In this document: positions 21,497-25,277 of the stretch, in pieces
How the letters are laid out: each line of letters opens with the position of its first letter
How positions within the stretch are numbered: the first letter of the stretch is position 1
Assembly: GCA_034434635.1 (NCBI GenBank)
Contig: DAOTYX010000068.1
Location: forward strand, 1 to 25,277
Reading direction: 5' to 3'
Source of the DNA: DAOTYX01 sp034434635
GTDB lineage: Bacteria > Chloroflexota > Anaerolineae > B4-G1 > DUEL01
Length of the DNA: 25,277 nt
Made by a program: the position numbers and the translations under genes
Notes under the pieces: model-generated
Told to the model about the DNA's origin: nothing
Database searches by the model: none
Seen by the model: the letters and a program-made list of their open reading frames with translations, nothing else

Positions 21497-21715
21497 CGAG
21501 CGACATCGGGATGCCGCCCTGCGGTGCACCCCGTAGCCGACGCATCCCTATGCGTCGGCGCATCCCTATGCGGCAGCGGGGCGGCATAGGGATGCCGCCC
21601 CTACGGCGTCGGCGGGCGGCGTCGGATGCCACCCTACGGCGTGCCCCCGTAGCCGACGTATCCCTATGCGTCGGCGCATCCCTATGCGTCGGCGCATCCC
21701 GACACGTCGGCTGCC
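21497..21715. repeat. Intergenic hairpin-repeat cluster (GCCGACG stem variant)
   Basis: The 336-nt gap after groEL holds the terminator, this cluster and the M23 promoter, with no gene. Clear palindromes are GCCGACGCAT/ATGCGTCGGC (21536-21559), GGGGCGGCAT/ATGCCGCCCC (21578-21601) and GCCGACGTAT/ATGCGTCGGC (21652-21675), each with a 4-nt CCCT or AGGG loop. Partial copies of CGCATCCCTATGCG fill the rest. The last GTCGGC ends 4 nt before the -35 of the M23 promoter. Confidence 0.9.
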
Positions 21716-21743
21716 TTGCACTCCCCACCACAGAGGGTATAAT
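21716..21743 (+). promoter_or_regulatory. Predicted promoter of the M23 lipoprotein gene
   Basis: TTGCAC (21716-21721), 16-nt spacer, perfect TATAAT (21738-21743), preceded by GAGGG. The start codon lies only 14 nt after the -10, so the leader would be very short. Confidence 0.8.
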
Positions 21744-21757
21744 GACCCCGATCGGAG

Positions 21758-22672
21758 ATGGAGAGGTTGAGGTTCGTCCTGTGCCTGCTGGTTAGCCTGT
21801 TGCTGGCCTCCTGCGCCTCCTCCGCAGCGGATGGCCCATCATCCGGTGATGGCCTCCCGCCGCCCGAGGGCACCCCGCCGCCCCAGTCGTTGTTGTTGCC
21901 CGGCGAGATGGTCGAGGGGGAACTGGGCGAGGGGGAGACTGACCGATGGGTGTTCGCCGCCGCAGAGGGCAGCCTGGCCACGGTGGAGGTGTGGTTCCGC
22001 CCGGCCACCGCTTCCGCGCCTGATGCAGCGCTCCAGGCGATGTTGTTGGCTCCCGACTCCACGCCGCTGGCCCAGGAGACAGGCACGGTGATTCTGCCGC
22101 CCTCCATCATCGAACAGGCATTGCCGGAGACAGGCTCCTACCTGCTGCGGTTGGAGGCCAGTTCTGGCGTGCCGGGCCGCTATACCCTCCGTCTCACCCT
22201 TTCCGATGAGCGGCTGCTCACCCAACCGGAGGTCTACACCGGCACTCTGCCCGCCGGCCCCCTGGCGCCAGTGTTGGGCAGCGTGGCCAGTTCCGGCGGC
22301 TGGGGTTTCCTCTGGCCCAGTCCGTGGCGCGCCATCTCCGGCTGGTACTTTCACGACCCAGAGAACCCGCGTCACGCCGGGCTGGACATCCGCGCGCAGA
22401 TGCACGATCCCATCACGGCGGTCGCCCCCGGCACGGTCTCCTTCGCCGGCCCCTCCGGCGGCTATGGCAACCTGGTCATCATTGACCACCCCGATGGCTG
22501 GCAGTCCTGGTACGCTCATCTCTCCGCTATTGTCGTGGAAAGCGGCCAGGAAGTGGCGCAGGGAGAGATCATCGGCGCAGCGGGCAGCACCGGTTACTCG
22601 AGTGGGGCGCATCTCCACTTCGAACTCCATCACCAGGGGGTCCCGCTCGACCCGCTGGTGTACCTGAGGTGA
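21758..22672 (+). CDS. Lipoprotein M23 (LytM-type) peptidase-domain protein
   Basis: A 304-residue secreted lipoprotein. A hydrophobic signal peptide ends in the lipobox LASC with Cys19 as the lipid-attachment residue. A Ser/Pro/Gly-rich linker (about 20-45) follows, then a pre-peptidase-like beta domain (about 48-150, EGELGEGETDRWVFAAAEGSLA...GSYLLRLEA...GRYTLRL). The C-terminal M23 domain keeps the zinc ligands: HAGLD (His and Asp) and HLHFEL (second HxH). It probably cleaves or binds peptidoglycan cross-bridges at the cell surface. The start is uncertain: ATG 21758 has little leader, and TTG 21767 with GGAGAGG upstream is an alternative. The DUF2085 gene starts 3 nt after its stop and is likely cotranscribed. 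Confidence 0.95.
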   Translation: MERLRFVLCLLVSLLLASCASSAADGPSSGDGLPPPEGTPPPQSLLLPGEMVEGELGEGETDRWVFAAAEGSLATVEVWFRPATASAPDAALQAMLLAPDSTPLAQETGTVILPPSIIEQALPETGSYLLRLEASSGVPGRYTLRLTLSDERLLTQPEVYTGTLPAGPLAPVLGSVASSGGWGFLWPSPWRAISGWYFHDPENPRHAGLDIRAQMHDPITAVAPGTVSFAGPSGGYGNLVIIDHPDGWQSWYAHLSAIVVESGQEVAQGEIIGAAGSTGYSSGAHLHFELHHQGVPLDPLVYLR

Positions 22673-22748
22673 CGGATGACGGACGACGGACGACGGACCA
22701 CGGACCACGGACGACGGACCACGGACGACGGACCACGGACGACGGACC
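22672..22748. repeat. Eleven-copy heptanucleotide repeat over the DUF2085 start
   Basis: Eleven consecutive 7-bp units of ACGGAC[C/G], the first being ACGGATG, whose ATG is the predicted start codon of the DUF2085 gene. Because seven is not a multiple of three, gain or loss of one unit would change the reading frame. Confidence 0.9.
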
Positions 22749-23515
22749 GCGAACTACGAAGTGCAGACGAGATCGTGCAAGAGGCGCTGCGGCGGCAGGC
22801 GGCGGGGCTTTCCGCCATGCCACCCGAAAGGGTATCCCTTTCGCCGCCGGAACGACGCGCGGTCCTGGCAGCCGATCGGTTCATCTACTGGCTGGGCCAT
22901 CACTGGTTAGCCATCGCCAACCTGCTGGCCCTCCTTTACGTTGGCGTGCCTTTCCTCGCTCCGGTGTTGATGCGCGCCGGCCTGGAGCGACCGGCCCGGG
23001 CCATCTACGCCTTCTACACCCCGCTCTGCCACCAGTTACCATTCCGCTCGTGGTACCTGTTCGGGGCGCAGCCGACCTATACACAGGCGGAACTGGCGCT
23101 TCGGTTTCCTGACGAGCCGCTGTTGCCCCATACCCTCATTGGTGACCCCGTCCTGGGCTACAAGGTGGCCCTCTGTCAGCGGGACACGGCCATCTACGGC
23201 GCCATCACCCTGTCCGGGCTGGGTTACGCCTTGCTGCGCCGACGGGTGAAACCCCTGCCGTTTTGGGCCTATGCTCTTTTCGGTGTCCTCCCTATCGCCC
23301 TCGACGGCGGGCTGCAGTACGTCTCCTACGTCACTGCGTATTTCTTCCCGCGCCTCGGTTTTCCGACACTGGAGAGCACGCCAGTGCGTCGCGTGATCAC
23401 CGGCTGTCTCTTCGGCCTGGCGACGGTCTGGATGGCTTACCCTTATGTCGAGGCGGCGTTTGACGACATCCTGAAAGTGTTGGAACAGCGTTTCGAGCAG
23501 AAGAGTTCGGCTTAG
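22676..23515 (+). CDS. DUF2085 family membrane protein
   Basis: A 279-residue protein with about four to five hydrophobic segments (approx. 71-98, 170-187, 195-211, 237-258). The DUF2085 signatures are present: CHQLPFRS (118-125), ALCQRD (166-170), GVLPIALDGGLQY and the VRRVITGCLFGL segment. The function of this family is not known to me. ATG 22676 is supported by GAGGTG a few bases upstream. Residues 1-24 (MTDDGRRTTDHGRRTTDDGP...) are entirely encoded by a heptanucleotide repeat and are probably disordered. A second in-frame ATG at 22817 (Met48) would skip the repeat and still give the whole conserved domain. It is likely cotranscribed with the M23 gene, 3 nt upstream. Confidence 0.9.
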   Translation: MTDDGRRTTDHGRRTTDDGPRTTDRELRSADEIVQEALRRQAAGLSAMPPERVSLSPPERRAVLAADRFIYWLGHHWLAIANLLALLYVGVPFLAPVLMRAGLERPARAIYAFYTPLCHQLPFRSWYLFGAQPTYTQAELALRFPDEPLLPHTLIGDPVLGYKVALCQRDTAIYGAITLSGLGYALLRRRVKPLPFWAYALFGVLPIALDGGLQYVSYVTAYFFPRLGFPTLESTPVRRVITGCLFGLATVWMAYPYVEAAFDDILKVLEQRFEQKSSA

Positions 23516-23534
23516 CACCTGTCTGGATAACCGC

Positions 23535-23873
23535 AGGACAGGGACGTGCCGACGCGTAGGGATGTGCCGACGCATCGGGATGCGTCGGCTACGGGACAAT
23601 CGCAGGGCGGCATCCCGATGCCCCGCCCGCCGACGCCGTAGGGGCGGCATCCCAATGCCGCCCGCCGACGCATCGGGATGCGTCGGCTACGGGACAGCGT
23701 AGGGTGGCATCCCGATGCCCGCCCGCCGACGCCGCAGGGCGGCATCCGTATGCCGCCCCGCCGACGCATCGGGATGCGTCGGCTACGGGACAATCGCAGG
23801 GCGGCATCCCGATGCCCCGCCCGCCGACGCCGTAGGGGCGGCATCCCTATGCCGCCCCGCCGACGCATAGGAG
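23535..23873. repeat. Tandem array of ~98-bp palindromic repeat units
   Basis: The 366-nt gap before the Ldh2 gene is almost entirely repeat. Units start with GCCGACGCAT at 23566, 23664, 23760 and 23859 (spacing 98, 96, 99; the last is partial). Each full unit carries a GCCGACGCAT/ATGCGTCGGC hairpin around CGGG, then GGGCGGCAT hairpins around CCCG or CCCA/CCCT. Units 1 and 3 are closer to each other than to unit 2. Orientation is opposite to the copies at 16.1, 18.3 and 21.5 kb. The final partial unit runs into the Shine-Dalgarno of the next gene. Confidence 0.92.
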
Positions 23874-23881
23874 GAAAGTCT

Positions 23882-24985
23882 ATGGCTGAGATCATCCACA
23901 TCCCCGTTTCCGTCATCGAGCGCTTCATGCGCGATGTCTTCCAGGCCCTCGGCGTGCCGCCGGACGACGCCCGCATCTGTGCCGAGGTGCTCATCGCCTC
24001 CGACCTGCGGGGCATCGAGTCCCACGGCGTGGGGCGGCTGAAGTATTACTATGACCGCATCCGCGCTGGCGTGCAGTCCACCCAGACGCACATCGAGGTC
24101 ATCCACGAGACGGAGACCACCGCCGTGCTCGACGGGCACCACGGCATGGGCCACGTCATCGCCTACCGGGCGATGCGCCTGGCGATGGACAAAGCCCGTC
24201 GGTCCGGCCTGGGCGCGGTGGCGGTGCGCAACTCCACCCACTTCGGCATCGCGGGCTACTATCCGCTGATGGCCGCAGCGGAGGGGATGATGGGCTTCAC
24301 GGTGACCAATGCCCGTCCGGCCATCGCCCCGACCTTCAGCGTCGAGCCGATGCTGGGCACCAACCCCATCGCCTTCGCCGCCCCGTCGGACGGTCCCTTC
24401 CCCTTCTGCTTCGACGGCGCCACCTCGATCACCCAGCGTGGCAAGATCGAGGTCGCGGTGCGGGCGGAGAAGCCGATTCCCCCCGGCTGGGTCATTGACG
24501 AGCGGGGCCAGCCGCTGACCGACCCGCAGGAGATCATGCGCGGGTTGGACAAGGGCACGGCGGCGCTCCTGCCGCTGGGTGGCGCGGGGGAGGAACTGGC
24601 CGGCTACAAGGGCTACAGCCTGGCGGTGATGGTCGAGATTCTCTCTGCCGCGCTGTGCGGCGGGGTCTTTATGAAGGACCTGCTCGGCTTCGCCCCCGAC
24701 GGCTCCCGTCGCCCCTACATGCTGGGGCACTTCTTCATGGCGATAGATATCGGGCATTTCATCCCGCTGGAGGACTCCCGGCGGATCACGGGGGAGATCA
24801 TGCGCCAACTCCAGGCTGCGCGCAAGGAGCCGGGCCAGGAGCGCATCTACGTGGCCGTCGAGAAGGAGTACGAAAGCGAGCAACGCGTCCGGAGCGACGG
24901 CATCCCGGTCAACCCCAACCTGCGGCGGGAGTTGCAGATCATGCGGGATGAACTGCACCTGGGCGGCTACGAGGCGTATTTCTGA
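23882..24985 (+). CDS. Ldh2/malate dehydrogenase family NAD(P)-dependent oxidoreductase
   Basis: A 367-residue member of the malate/L-lactate dehydrogenase 2 family, which reduces or oxidises 2-keto/2-hydroxy acids and does not use the classical Rossmann fold. Signatures are SHGVGR (47-52), NSTHFGIAGYY (from residue 117, with His120), LGTNPIAFAAPS and GYKGYSLAVMVEILSAAL. Family members include ureidoglycolate, sulfolactate and delta1-piperideine-2-carboxylate reductases, so the substrate cannot be assigned. ATG 23882 was chosen over an upstream frame running through the repeats because AGGAGGAAAG sits 6 nt before it. That Shine-Dalgarno continues directly from the last repeat unit (GACGCATAGG). 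The isoaspartyl peptidase gene follows after 14 nt. Confidence 0.95.
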   Translation: MAEIIHIPVSVIERFMRDVFQALGVPPDDARICAEVLIASDLRGIESHGVGRLKYYYDRIRAGVQSTQTHIEVIHETETTAVLDGHHGMGHVIAYRAMRLAMDKARRSGLGAVAVRNSTHFGIAGYYPLMAAAEGMMGFTVTNARPAIAPTFSVEPMLGTNPIAFAAPSDGPFPFCFDGATSITQRGKIEVAVRAEKPIPPGWVIDERGQPLTDPQEIMRGLDKGTAALLPLGGAGEELAGYKGYSLAVMVEILSAALCGGVFMKDLLGFAPDGSRRPYMLGHFFMAIDIGHFIPLEDSRRITGEIMRQLQAARKEPGQERIYVAVEKEYESEQRVRSDGIPVNPNLRRELQIMRDELHLGGYEAYF

Positions 24986-24999
24986 GAGGATACCCGCAA

Positions 25000-25277
25000 A
25001 TGGAAACTGAGCACAAACCCGTCCTGGTCGTCCACGGCGGGGCATGGGAGATCCCTGAGGAGGATCATCCGGCCCATCTGGAGGGCTGTCGTCGGGCGGC
25101 AGAGGCTGGCTGGGCTGTGCTGCTGGACGGCGGCAGCGCGCTCGACGCTGTCGAGACCGCAGTCCGGCTGATGGAGGACGACCCGACCTTCGACGCTGGC
25201 GTGGGCTCCTTCCTGAACGCGGCGGGAGAGGTGGAGTTGGACGCCATCATCATGGAGGGTCGGGATCTCAACCTGGG
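25000..25277 (+). CDS. Isoaspartyl peptidase / L-asparaginase (Ntn hydrolase), N-terminal part
   Basis: The first 92 codons of a gene that runs off the window. The protein opens METEHKPVLVVHGGAWEIP, then GGSALDAVETAVRLMEDDP and FDAGVGSFLNAAGEVELDA, the conserved N-terminal pattern of plant-type asparaginases/isoaspartyl peptidases (IaaA-like). These autocleave before a catalytic threonine in the C-terminal half, which is not in view, so activity cannot be confirmed. The product would remove isoaspartyl or asparagine side chains from peptides or free amino acids. GAGAGGA lies about 10 nt before ATG 25000. It is likely cotranscribed with the Ldh2-family gene upstream. Confidence 0.95.
   Translation, partial: METEHKPVLVVHGGAWEIPEEDHPAHLEGCRRAAEAGWAVLLDGGSALDAVETAVRLMEDDPTFDAGVGSFLNAAGEVELDAIIMEGRDLNL

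Noticed and set aside
22669..23112. Alternative GTG-started frame over the DUF2085 gene
   Set aside because: It starts in the heptamer repeat and soon loses any family resemblance, while the 22676 frame carries the CHQLPFRS and CQRD motifs.
23535..23873. CRISPR array
   Set aside because: Units are about 98 bp, fully repetitive with internal hairpins, and there are no unique spacers or cas genes.
23512..24015. Minus-strand frames rich in RRIPMRR/GCRP repeats
   Set aside because: They are translations of the ~98-bp repeat units and differ by frame only.

Overview
The window is a high-GC stretch of a bacterial chromosome, most likely Chloroflexota (Anaerolineae-like). This rests on the multi-GAF sensor kinase, the DUF4388/small-GTPase pair, V4R and DUF885 proteins, CIRCE-controlled groESL and many short intergenic repeats; no rRNA or other taxonomic marker was available. 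Both window edges cut a gene: a DUF885 protein at the left and an isoaspartyl peptidase/asparaginase at the right.

Region 1 (1-2590, + strand): the C-terminus of a DUF885 protein, a GNAT acetyltransferase, then trpS with its own promoter, and dtd (D-aminoacyl-tRNA deacylase). Region 2 (2605-15993, - strand): ten tightly packed co-directional genes behind a strong sigma70-type promoter (16048-16076). In transcription order they are a DUF4388 protein, an MglA/CvnD-like small GTPase, an alpha/beta hydrolase, a V4R-domain protein, a left-handed beta-helix (hexapeptide) protein, an acyl-ACP reductase (AAR)-like enzyme, a REC-GGDEF-like regulator, a 1973-residue membrane hybrid kinase with seven GAF domains, a stand-alone receiver, and a second alpha/beta hydrolase whose nucleophile serine is alanine. 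This is the most interesting part: a GTPase switch, a ligand-binding domain, a fatty-aldehyde-type reductase and a large phosphorelay sit in one apparent operon. The physiological role is not known to me.

Region 3 (15994-19226): a hairpin-repeat array, an Amt-like membrane protein lacking both channel histidines, a divergent Mut7-C RNase-domain protein, more repeats and a slipin. Region 4 (19227-21492): groES-groEL with a TTGACA/TATCAT promoter, a perfect-spacing CIRCE operator and a clear Rho-independent terminator. Region 5 (21493-25277): a lipoprotein M23 peptidase, a DUF2085 membrane protein whose start lies in an 11-copy heptanucleotide repeat, a ~98-bp tandem hairpin array, an Ldh2-family dehydrogenase and the start of an isoaspartyl peptidase.

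A family of interspersed palindromes with a CAT-AGGG-ATG type core occupies four intergenic regions (16.1, 18.3, 21.5 and 23.5 kb) and shows compensatory stem changes between loci. Promoters here share a G-rich, often extended -10 context (GTGG directly before the -10).
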